23,251 nucleotides of DNA from DATGIQ01 sp035295665 (GTDB taxonomy: Bacteria; Planctomycetota; Planctomycetia; Gemmatales; Gemmataceae), in contig DATGIQ010000161.1 in assembly GCA_035295665.1 (NCBI GenBank), forward strand, positions 1-23,251, read 5' to 3'. The position numbers and the translations under genes were made by a program. The notes beneath the pieces were generated by a model that was given only the letters and a program-made list of their open reading frames with translations, was not told the origin of the DNA and made no database searches. This document shows positions 16,563 through 23,216 of the stretch, piece after piece. Every line of letters begins with the position of its first letter. The first letter of the stretch is position 1.

Positions 16563-17828
16563 TCAGTTCGTTTGGATCCTCAGGTTCAGCGCCACCAGGG
16601 CGTTCTCCGAGCGAATGAAGAGTCGGCCATCGGACACCACGGGCACGGTCCAGGTCAACGTCCCCTGATCGAAGACCTGGCAACGGCTGATTTCCGTGAA
16701 CTCGGCCGGATTCGGCTTGGCGAGGACCAACTGACCATGATCGCCCAGGATGATTAAGTTGCCGTCGGCAATGGTCAGCGTTCCCTTCCCGAGGCCGATC
16801 TTATCCCAGCAGACCTTGCCAGTGTCGAACGCGACGCAGCGCAGCCGTTGGTCGCTGAAGCCGTAGAGATGGCCCTGGTAGAGAACCGACGTGGAGATGT
16901 GGTTTTGCATGGCCAAGGATTTCCAAAGCGTCTCCGGCTCGGCCTGGTCGGTAAGGCGAAAGACTGCCCCCCCGGTTCCGTAGTTGGAGGAAATGAATAC
17001 CTTTCCGCCCGCGTAGATGGGGGTAGCGATGTTGAGATCGAAACGGGTCGTCCAGGGATAGCGCCAGAGGAGCTTGCCGTCCTGCGGCGCAACACCCACC
17101 GCTGCTTTGCCGGTGAAGAAGATGACTTGCGGGACGCCCTGAACCTCCGCCCAGATCGGACTGGCTTGGCCCAGCGTATCATCCAGGGCTTGCCAGATGA
17201 CGCTGCCATCCTTCTTGTTCAGGGCGGCGACGGCCTTCCCCTCCGACCCGCCGAGCTCCAGGTAGATTCGCTCCCCAACGACCAGCGGCGAGCCACAGTA
17301 GCCATGCGTGGGGCACGTGCGGCCGGCGAGCTTGAGAAGATCCTGCTGCCAGATTTTTTTGCCTGTCTTCGTTTCCAGACAGAGGAGCGTCCCGGTTGCT
17401 CCCATGGTATAGATGCGGCCGTCATCCACAGCCGGCGTGGCGCGAGGCCCGGTCCGTGAAGCCGGCATGCCGCCACCCGTAAAAGTTGGGTGGGCAGCGT
17501 AATCGCAGTCGTAGCGATATCGCCAAATCTCTTTTCCCGTGGCTGCTTCCAGACAGACGACGACCTCCTGATTCTTCTCCTTGGTCTGGGTAAACAATTT
17601 GCCATCGGCCACGACCACCGCAGCGAAACCGCCGGAGAGCTTGGCGTTCCAGAGTTGCGGGGGACCGCCCTGGGGCCATGTCCGCAGCAGCTCGGATTCG
17701 TGGGAGATACCATCCAGCTCTGGCCCCCGCCAACGTGGCCAATCTGCCCCAAGGGCCGGCAGACAGGCCATCCCACCGAGGAAATAGATCGCCAGCAAAC
17801 GTGCAGTTGGCTGAAACGGACAAGCCAT
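16563..17828 (-). CDS. Secreted PQQ-binding-like beta-propeller repeat protein (copy 2)
   Basis: 421-residue exported propeller related to the protein at 12185-13468. The ATG at 17828 has GGAG 7 bases upstream and starts a signal peptide (1-28, ...CLPALGA-D); the in-frame ATG at 17891 adds a charged, unlikely extension. The mature end opens with DWPRWRGPELDG, the same W-P-x-W-R-G-P signature as copy 1. Propeller repeats are visible as VVCLEAATGKEIWRY, LLCLETKTGKKIWQQ, ALNKKDGSVIWQAL and GVAPQDGKLLWRYP. Periplasmic or cell-surface binding role inferred; no enzymatic residues assigned. Upstream lies the gene-poor 17.8-19.0 kb region, so it is probably transcribed alone. Confidence 0.85.
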   Translation of the reverse strand: MACPFQPTARLLAIYFLGGMACLPALGADWPRWRGPELDGISHESELLRTWPQGGPPQLWNAKLSGGFAAVVVADGKLFTQTKEKNQEVVVCLEAATGKEIWRYRYDCDYAAHPTFTGGGMPASRTGPRATPAVDDGRIYTMGATGTLLCLETKTGKKIWQQDLLKLAGRTCPTHGYCGSPLVVGERIYLELGGSEGKAVAALNKKDGSVIWQALDDTLGQASPIWAEVQGVPQVIFFTGKAAVGVAPQDGKLLWRYPWTTRFDLNIATPIYAGGKVFISSNYGTGGAVFRLTDQAEPETLWKSLAMQNHISTSVLYQGHLYGFSDQRLRCVAFDTGKVCWDKIGLGKGTLTIADGNLIILGDHGQLVLAKPNPAEFTEISRCQVFDQGTLTWTVPVVSDGRLFIRSENALVALNLRIQTN

Positions 17829-17962
17829 GCATATGCTCCACTTTGAAGGATGAAATCGGGGTCCTTGATAGGGACGATCGAGGAGGCGCATGAATTCAGT
17901 CCCCGGAGGGGAACCGATGCGCGAGCTTCATTGTACAGCAGCGGGAGAGGAGATTTTAGAAA

Positions 17963-18012
17963 TAGCGGCGGATGGGATCGAACCACCGACACGCGGCTGA
18001 AGACGCTGCTGG
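17963..18012 (-). pseudogene. tRNA-Met-like 3'-half remnant
   Basis: Read on the minus strand, the segment gives an anticodon-stem 3' strand GCCGC, a 5-base variable loop GTGTC, a T-arm GGUGG-TTCGATC-CCAUC (five pairs, one G-U), the 3' acceptor strand CGCCGCT and a discriminator A. This is the 3' half of an elongator tRNA-Met type. The matching 5' acceptor AGCGGCG and a D-arm are not found upstream. The anticodon loop is short: relative to the usual TTCATAA it lacks about three bases around the CAT anticodon. So it is not a working tRNA. Fragments like this are left when an element integrates into, or recombines at, a tRNA 3' end. Confidence 0.55.
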
Positions 18013-18239
18013 AAGCTGGTCGCAAGATCGGTCCGGACTTCACCGCGCAGCAGCCGCGGTCGTAGGCATGGAGTAGATCGAGTGCTATCGCTCTGATAGC
18101 TTGGGGAAAGCCAACGTGCATGACTGATCCAAACCATGGCGCTGACGATCGCGATTTCTCTGCAGGGGTGTTTGTACCTGGAAGACATTCCAGGCGCGGA
18201 CTCCCGCGACCCGCTGTCCACCGCAGTTCCACGCCCCGA

Positions 18240-18470
18240 AAGGGCCTTCGTGCACTCGATGGCAGCGGGCCTGCTTCACTGATCTACCACATCACCATCA
18301 CGATCGAGAAGCTCGATCCGCGACGCTGGCGCACGGTCAAGTCGCAATGCACCGGCCAAGTCGGATCCGTTTTGGAATTGCTTCAAGGACGCTTTGATAA
18401 GTCGGTGATGGCCATTTTGACCAACCGCGAGAAAGGTTTGTTTCCTGCCCCGGCAACAGACAAGGTTTAG
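18240..18470 (+). pseudogene. SWIM zinc-finger family protein fragment, truncated before the zinc motif
   Basis: In this frame the residues IYHITITIEKLDPRRW, CTGQVGSVLELLQGRF and ILTNREKGLFPAP match the central part of bacterial SWIM zinc-finger proteins. In intact members this region leads directly into the CxC...CxH zinc-binding motif (CSCPDWA...CKH). Here the frame instead ends in ATDKV and a stop codon, so all zinc ligands are missing, and no other frame downstream restores them. Upstream, similarity fades at about 18240, and the family's long N-terminal domain is absent. The open frame extends back to an ATG at 18120, but its first 40 residues do not look like the family and there is no ribosome-binding site. 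I take it as a gene remnant. Confidence 0.65.
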
Positions 18471-18562
18471 GCCGGGCGTGGGAATGTACATTTTCATTCG
18501 CCTTGGAAAGGGAGCGGAAGCGGATTCCGCCGCCAGGAAACTTCCATTCGTGGCGCTTGGGT

Positions 18563-18585
18563 TTCAACCACTCCGCCACTCTTCT
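18563..18585 (-). pseudogene. tRNA-Ser-like 5' fragment
   Basis: On the minus strand the 23 bases read as a 7-base acceptor 5' strand followed by TGGCGGAGTGGTTGAA, the D-arm start typical of bacterial tRNA-Ser. The similarity stops after the D-loop; no anticodon arm, long variable arm, T-arm or complementary acceptor strand is found. It is short, so chance or another origin cannot be excluded. Confidence 0.35.
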
Positions 18586-18598
18586 TCCGCGCGCAAGT

Positions 18599-18635
18599 GT
18601 TAACAAGAGTTAACAGACGGGGTTAACATGTTAAC
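18599..18635. repeat. Cluster of four GTTAAC palindromes
   Basis: GTTAAC occurs at 18599, 18609, 18622 and 18630. The last two form a perfect 14-base palindrome, GTTAACATGTTAAC; the first two are separated by four bases, AAGA. Paired palindromic sites like these resemble an operator for a dimeric DNA-binding protein, or the core of an attachment or origin-like site. No adjacent regulator gene is seen; the nearest downstream gene is the LamG protein 356 bases away. Confidence 0.6.
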
Positions 18636-18990
18636 TCCGGAAAACGCCCTGGGAGGGAAAAACAACCGGACCGCTGATACGCCGGCATTCATCCCATTCA
18701 GCCTGGTCCGGACAGTCAATCCGCAATGTCTTTGGCTTTAACGAGATATGTCATGGGCGTTCCATCCGTTCGTGGGGCTGCTGTCCCGTCAATTTCCAGG
18801 GGTGCCGATCTAAACTCCATTCGGCTCGAATTTTGCAGCTGATGGAACACTCTTACCGTAAGGCATTCCAAGACCTCGATTGCGAGCACTCGTACTTTAG
18901 GAGCTTCGGACTCACTGGCGGCCGGTCCGCTGCATTGGTTGCGGCGCGTGCCGGTTGGGGTCCCGGGTCGGTATATAGGAGGAGTTGCCC

Positions 18991-19761
18991 ATGCGGCACC
19001 ACAAACTGATTCGCTTGGCGGCCATTCTACTCATCATGATCTTGTGCGCTTCTACCGCGGAGGCGGACCTAATCGCTTGGTACCCACTGCACGGGGATGC
19101 GACCGCAATCGTCGGCGTGGACGGCGATTTAATCAATGGGCCTACGCCCGCGATGGATGACCAGGGCAATCCGAACGGAGCATTGAATTTTCAAACCGAT
19201 CCCAATAATGTAAGCGGTTACAGTAAAAGTAATACCGGCAGTTATGTGAGCGTGCAGGGCGGCGCTGGGCTCCCCGGCCTCAAGCGGGGTACCATTGCGT
19301 TGTGGGTAAACTGGTCCGGGATACAAGGTACGGCCTACGCGGGCAGCCGGAGCTACGGGATCGTCCTCGCTCGACAATCCAACGGCAAATATTCAAACAA
19401 CATCTTGGGGATCAGCGACCCTGACCCGAACGTGGGCACGCTCACTTGGGCACCCTACAGTGCTGGCGGGCCCGTCGCCGTGGGTGCAACACCCGTGGGA
19501 GATAACGTCTGGCATTTTGTCGCCGTGACTTTTGACGGGACTACCAGCGACCAAAACTTGTACTTGGACGGGAGCTTGGACGGCAGCCCTTCGGCAGTAA
19601 CTTTGAATCCCGATACGAGTGCCCCGCTCACCATTGGCGCTTGGATCGGAGATGGCGCCGGTTATTCCAACAGTACGATCCATGATCTGTTTATCTTCGA
19701 TACCGTATTGACCCAGGACCAGCTTAACACCCTGAAGACGACGCGCATGCCCCCTCCGTAG
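18991..19761 (+). CDS. Secreted LamG/concanavalin-like domain protein
   Basis: 256-residue exported protein with one LamG-type jelly-roll domain. The ATG at 18991 is preferred to the TTG at 18985 because AGGAGG (18977-18982) is 8 bases from the ATG but only 2 from the TTG. Residues 1-25 form a signal peptide (LIRLAAILLIMILCASTAEA). The domain opens with LIAWYPLHGDATAIVG and shows the usual LamG blocks: GTIALWVNW, WHFVAVTFDG, QNLYLDGSL and a closing TIHDLFIFDTVLTQDQLNTL. Such domains bind carbohydrates or proteins; there is no catalytic partner domain and no PEP-CTERM or autotransporter tail. It is a single-gene unit followed by a clear terminator. Coding GC is lower than in its neighbours, which may hint at a different origin, though the difference is judged by eye. 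Confidence 0.85.
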   Translation: MRHHKLIRLAAILLIMILCASTAEADLIAWYPLHGDATAIVGVDGDLINGPTPAMDDQGNPNGALNFQTDPNNVSGYSKSNTGSYVSVQGGAGLPGLKRGTIALWVNWSGIQGTAYAGSRSYGIVLARQSNGKYSNNILGISDPDPNVGTLTWAPYSAGGPVAVGATPVGDNVWHFVAVTFDGTTSDQNLYLDGSLDGSPSAVTLNPDTSAPLTIGAWIGDGAGYSNSTIHDLFIFDTVLTQDQLNTLKTTRMPPP

Positions 19762-19794
19762 TGGCGACCGGCTAAAACATGGGCCGATTGCAGA

Positions 19795-19830
19795 AGGCCA
19801 CCGCGTAATGAGCGGGGTGGCCTGCTTTTT
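19795..19830 (+). terminator. Rho-independent terminator of the LamG gene
   Basis: AGGCCACC (19795-19802) pairs perfectly with GGTGGCCT (19816-19823), with a further GC extension inside, and is followed by GC and five T residues ending at 19830. It lies 34 bases after the LamG stop. Confidence 0.85.
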
Positions 19831-19957
19831 ATGCGCAAGGGTTATTGCTGAAAAAAATGGCCTGTTGCCTTGAATCTATTAGACGCCGCCCGCTCTCATC
19901 TAGGCAAGTCCAGAGCGTGAAGCGCGGAGGGTGAGGACGGACTCCAAGGTAGCGGCG

Positions 19958-20104
19958 ATGAGCAAGTTCGGGTGGCAGCTGGCGGGAGAACGCCCTTGGT
20001 TTTGCCCGCCACTCGCCACCCGCCACCGATTTTGCGGCCCCTGTTTTCTCCTGATCATCCTGAGTCTCCTGTCTGGCTGCCGCGGGCCCTGTTTCCTCCG
20101 GTGA
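19958..20104 (+). pseudogene. Out-of-frame lipoprotein leader of the CRTAC1-like gene
   Basis: From the ATG at 19958 an open frame of 48 residues runs to a stop at 20102-20104. Its second half, CFLLIILSLLSGCRG, is a textbook lipoprotein signal with lipobox LSGC. It breaks off just before the CRTAC1-like frame becomes readable: skipping one base near 20085 would join it to PVSSGDDRSAPAEAQHLPWFVDSTAESG and then to the body of the protein. So the leader and the body are probably one lipoprotein gene split by a one-base insertion (or a two-base deletion), a sequencing error, or a programmed shift. The first 20 residues are encoded by the palindromic element at 19971-20027, so the original start may have been overwritten. 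Confidence 0.55.
19971..20027. repeat. GC-rich imperfect palindrome, copy A
   Basis: TGGCGGG (19980-19986) pairs with CCCGCCA (20005-20011), and the outer GGTGGC (19971-19976) pairs with GCCACC (20015-20020), leaving small internal bulges. The 23 bases at 20005-20027 match, in inverse orientation, those at 21742-21764 at 21 of 23 positions. The same palindrome plan occurs downstream of the CRTAC1-like gene. REP-like element by appearance. Confidence 0.6.
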
Positions 20105-20147
20105 CGACCGCTCCGCCCCTGCCGAAGCCCAGCATCTGCCCTGGTTC

Positions 20148-21746
20148 GTGGACAGTACCGCAGAATCCGGGCTGAATTTCGTCCACGACGCCGGTCCGAC
20201 GGGGAGCTATTTCGTACCGCAAATCATCGGCTCGGGCGCTGCGTTGTTCGACTTCGACAACGATGGGCGGCTCGATATCTATCGGATTCAGAACGGCGGC
20301 CCCAAATCCGGCTCTACGAATCGGCTCTTCCGGCAACAAGCCGATGGCCGGTTCACCGATGTCAGCGCGGGTTCCGGGCTGGACATCGCCGGTTACGGAA
20401 TGGGCGTGGCTATCGGGGACGTCAACAACGACGGTTGGCCGGATGTCCTGGTCACGGAATTTGGCGGGGCCCGGCTGTTCCTGAATAACGGCAATGGCAC
20501 GTTTACCGAGATAACCAAGCGGGCCGGCCTGGACACACTGCACTGGGGTACGTCGGCGAGTTTCGTGGATTACGACCGAGACGGCTGGCTAGACCTGGTG
20601 ATCGTGAATTACCTCGATTATGCCCCGATCGCGTGTTTCGGGCCTGGGGGCCAGCGCGACTACTGCCCTCCCAAATCCTTTGCGGGGACCGTCACGAAGC
20701 TGTATCGCAACTTGGGACGCTCCTCAGTGGGCGACGCCAAAACCGTACGTTTCGAGGATGTGACCTTGAAAGCCGGATTGGGCCGGCTGCCGGGTCCAGG
20801 ACTCGGCGTGATTTGCGCCGATTTCGATGGGGACGGCTGGCCGGACATTTTTGTCGCCAACGATGAACAGCCGAATCACCTGTGGATCAACCAAAAAAAC
20901 GGGACGTTCAAGGAAGAAGCGGTCGTGCGCGGCCTGGCGTTTAATGGTCTGGGGCAACCACAGGCCAACATGGGGATTGCGTTTGGGGACGTTGTTGGCG
21001 AAGGCCTGTTCGACGTCTTCGTGACCCACCTCACCGAAGAGACCCACACCTTGTGGAGGCAGGGGCCCCGAGGGATGTTTCAGGACCGGACGGCCGCGGC
21101 GGGATTGGCGAGTCCGCGTTGGCGGGGAACGGGGTTTGGGACCGTTCTGGCCGATTTTGATCAGGATGGGGCCATGGATCTCGCCATCGTCAACGGCCGG
21201 ATTGGGCGCGGCCCGCCGGCCGAAGCGAAGACACTTGGCCCGTTCTGGAGCCGGTATGCCCAGCGAAACCAATTATTCGTAAACGACGGCCGGGGCAGGT
21301 TCCGGGATATCTCGGAAAACGCCCCAGCCTTTTGTCAGACGGCGGCCGTTTCCCGCGGTCTGGCGTGCGCCGATCTGAATGGAGACGGCGCCCTGGACCT
21401 GCTGGTCACGACGGTTGCCGGTCCAGCCCGACTCTACCGCAATGTGGCCCCGAAGCGCGGTCATTGGCTGCTCGTGCGCGCCCTGGATCCCGCGTTGCGG
21501 CGGGATGCCTACGGCGCCGAGGTCACGGTCCTTGCCGGGGGACGGCGCTGGCTGCGCTACATTAACCCCGGATATAGTTACCTCTGTAGCAACGACCCGC
21601 GCGCCCACTTCGGCCTGGGACAGGCGGAGCGTGTTGAGGCTATCGAGGTCAACTGGCCGGACGGAACGGCCGAGGCCTTTCCTGGACAGTCGGTGGATCA
21701 GTTGGTGGTGCTGCGCAAGGGCGAAGGGAAACCCCGGATAAGGTGA
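20148..21746 (+). CDS. CRTAC1-like protein: FG-GAP/VCBS repeats plus UnbV/ASPIC domain
   Basis: 532 residues from the GTG at 20148, a secreted or lipid-anchored protein of the CRTAC1 family. At least seven FG-GAP/VCBS calcium-binding repeats are visible: DFDNDGRLDIY, DVNNDGWPDVLV, DYDRDGWLDLVIV, DFDGDGWPDIFVAND, a degenerate GDVVGEGLFDVFV, DFDQDGAMDLAIVNG and DLNGDGALDLLVTT. They should build a beta-propeller. The C-terminus from about 440 is an UnbV/ASPIC domain (GHWLLVRALDP, AYGAEVTVLAGG, AHFGLGQAERVEAIEVNWPDGT). The in-frame stop at 20061 and the lack of a ribosome-binding site before 20148 mean the start given is only the first permitted one; the true N-terminus is probably the frameshifted lipoprotein leader. 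The TPR gene follows after 102 bases, a pairing often seen in planctomycetes. Function unknown; binding or adhesion is inferred. Confidence 0.85.
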   Translation: MDSTAESGLNFVHDAGPTGSYFVPQIIGSGAALFDFDNDGRLDIYRIQNGGPKSGSTNRLFRQQADGRFTDVSAGSGLDIAGYGMGVAIGDVNNDGWPDVLVTEFGGARLFLNNGNGTFTEITKRAGLDTLHWGTSASFVDYDRDGWLDLVIVNYLDYAPIACFGPGGQRDYCPPKSFAGTVTKLYRNLGRSSVGDAKTVRFEDVTLKAGLGRLPGPGLGVICADFDGDGWPDIFVANDEQPNHLWINQKNGTFKEEAVVRGLAFNGLGQPQANMGIAFGDVVGEGLFDVFVTHLTEETHTLWRQGPRGMFQDRTAAAGLASPRWRGTGFGTVLADFDQDGAMDLAIVNGRIGRGPPAEAKTLGPFWSRYAQRNQLFVNDGRGRFRDISENAPAFCQTAAVSRGLACADLNGDGALDLLVTTVAGPARLYRNVAPKRGHWLLVRALDPALRRDAYGAEVTVLAGGRRWLRYINPGYSYLCSNDPRAHFGLGQAERVEAIEVNWPDGTAEAFPGQSVDQLVVLRKGEGKPRIR

Positions 21747-21830
21747 CGGGTGGCGCGTGGCGGGAAAAGAAGACAGGGATGCGCAAGCGATGGCTCGGCT
21801 TTCTGTTCCCGCCACCCGCCCGCGCCACCT
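21742..21830. repeat. GC-rich imperfect palindrome, copy B
   Basis: GTGGCGGGAA (21757-21766) pairs perfectly with TTCCCGCCAC (21806-21815), and the outer GGTGGCGC (21749-21756) with GCGCCACC (21822-21829), across a 6-base bulge and a 39-base loop. It begins inside the last codons of the CRTAC1-like gene and fills most of the gap to the TPR gene. No T-run follows, so it is not a standard terminator. It has the same plan and partly the same sequence as copy A. Confidence 0.65.
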
Positions 21831-21848
21831 GGATTATGAGGCTCTTCG

Positions 21849-23216
21849 ATGCGTAGGAAACGGCGGAAAACCCGCCCTGTGCTGAGCCGGCGGGCGCTGT
21901 TGGCGGGAGCGCTCTTGGCGGTGGCGCTTGGCGTCATTCTTTGGCGTGAGGTGTTCTCTCCGAGAGGGACGGCCCGTGATGTCCCCCTCGCCGAGGTGCC
22001 CGCCATCGATCAACCCGACATCGATCCGGCCGTTCTGCGGCTCATTTCGGGTGCACGCTCGGCGGTGGTGAAAGCACCCCGTTCGGCAGAGGCCTGGGGC
22101 CGGTTAGGGAAGGTTTTCCTTGCCCATGAGTTTTTTGACGAAGCCCGGGCCTGCTTTGCCCAGGCGGAAGCGCTCGATCCCGGAGAGCCACGCTGGCCCT
22201 ATCACCAGGGAACGATCCTTAGCCAGGGCGAGCCGGACGCAGCTATCCCAAAACTGCAGCGCGCCGTTAAGCGGTGCGGCAACGATCCCGATGCGCCGCG
22301 ACTGCGCTTGGCCGAAATTCTTCTTGTGCAGGGCCACCCCGGCGATGCGGAAGACCAGTGGCAGCGCCTTCTCCGCCGTGACCCGGCCCACGCTCGGGCC
22401 CACCTGGGGCTCGCCCGGTTGGCCTACCAAAGTGGCAACCTCGACCAATGCATGGCCCATTTGAACTTTGCCCTGAATGGAAGCCGTACACGCAAGGCGG
22501 CGCATTTCCTGTTGGCCGAGGTTTATGAGCGGCGTGGGAACAAGGGGGACGCCGAGCAGGAGAGCCGCCGGGCCGCCGCCCTGCCGGAGGACGAAGGTTG
22601 GCCCGATCGCTTTGATGAGGAAGTCAAGCAGCTCCGGACCGGCAGACAGGTGTTCCTGGCGCGCGCTGACCGGCTGATGCGCGCGGGCCGCGTGGCCGAG
22701 GCCATCGCCTTGCTTCAGCAGACGGTGAAGGACTATCCCGATTCCAGCGGCGGCTGGCTGCTCCTGGGAACGGCATTGTTGGCAAAACAGGATTTGGGCG
22801 GTGCGGAGGAGGCATTGCGCACGGCTTCTCGGCTGGCGTCGGACTCGGTCGAGATTCCGTTCTACCTCGGCAATGTTCGCTTTCTCCGCGGCGACCACCG
22901 GGAAGCGGCGGCGTATTTTCGGCAGGCCGTGCAGCTCAAGCCGGATTTTGCCCTTGCCTACAATAACTTGGGCCAGTGCTTGATGCGGCTGGGAGACCGC
23001 GACGGCGCAATTGGGGCTTTCCGTGCCGCGGTAACTTGTAAACCAGATTATGCTGATGCGCATGTGAACTTGGGCGACTTATTGGTTCAAGCCGGCCAAG
23101 GTGCGGAAGCGCTCGCGCATTTGCGCGATGCTGCTCAACTGGAGCCGCGCGATCCCCGCTCGAAGAAACTGCTGGGGCAAGTGCTCCGGAGCATTCCTTT
23201 TTCGGTGGGGCCTTAG
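21849..23216 (+). CDS. Membrane-anchored tetratricopeptide repeat protein
   Basis: 455-residue protein with a positively charged N-terminus (RRKRRKTRP), one hydrophobic anchor at about 16-32 (ALLAGALLAVALGVILW) and roughly ten TPR-type helical pairs filling the rest. Clear repeats include AWGRLGKVFLAHEFFDEARACF, HLGLARLAYQSGNLDQCMAHL, WLLLGTALLAKQDLGGAEEAL, FYLGNVRFLRGDHREAAAYF, AYNNLGQCLMRLGDRDGAIGAF and HVNLGDLLVQAGQGAEALAHL. TPRs mediate protein-protein contacts; the topology places them outside the cytoplasm. The ATG at 21849 has GAGG about 9 bases upstream. It lies 102 bases after the CRTAC1-like gene on the same strand, and the pair probably works together or is co-expressed, though copy B of the palindrome lies between. 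It is complete, ending with a stop 35 bases before the window end. Confidence 0.88.
   Translation: MRRKRRKTRPVLSRRALLAGALLAVALGVILWREVFSPRGTARDVPLAEVPAIDQPDIDPAVLRLISGARSAVVKAPRSAEAWGRLGKVFLAHEFFDEARACFAQAEALDPGEPRWPYHQGTILSQGEPDAAIPKLQRAVKRCGNDPDAPRLRLAEILLVQGHPGDAEDQWQRLLRRDPAHARAHLGLARLAYQSGNLDQCMAHLNFALNGSRTRKAAHFLLAEVYERRGNKGDAEQESRRAAALPEDEGWPDRFDEEVKQLRTGRQVFLARADRLMRAGRVAEAIALLQQTVKDYPDSSGGWLLLGTALLAKQDLGGAEEALRTASRLASDSVEIPFYLGNVRFLRGDHREAAAYFRQAVQLKPDFALAYNNLGQCLMRLGDRDGAIGAFRAAVTCKPDYADAHVNLGDLLVQAGQGAEALAHLRDAAQLEPRDPRSKKLLGQVLRSIPFSVGP

Larger units (their letters stand above)
17829..18990. other. Gene-poor region with tRNA and SWIM-gene debris
   Basis: About 1.16 kb between two secreted-protein genes without any intact gene I can defend. 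It contains, in order, a tRNA-Met-like 3' half, a SWIM-domain protein fragment, a tRNA-Ser-like 5' fragment and a cluster of GTTAAC palindromes, each listed separately. From 18640 to 18960 the sequence is visibly less GC-rich than the flanking genes and contains only short open frames, plus the ribosome-binding site of the LamG gene at its end. The mix suggests decay of an inserted element. No integrase or transposase is recognisable. Confidence 0.6.

Noticed and set aside
17219..18232. Minus-strand open frame of 337 codons running out of the PQQ gene across the tRNA remnant
   Set aside because: It overlaps the PQQ gene in another frame, and its part at 17.96-18.0 kb is only a translation of the tRNA-Met-like sequence.
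18136..18282. 48-codon plus-strand frame starting ATGGCGCTGACG
   Set aside because: The translation looks protein-like, but there is no ribosome-binding site, no recognisable family, and it overlaps the SWIM remnant in another frame.
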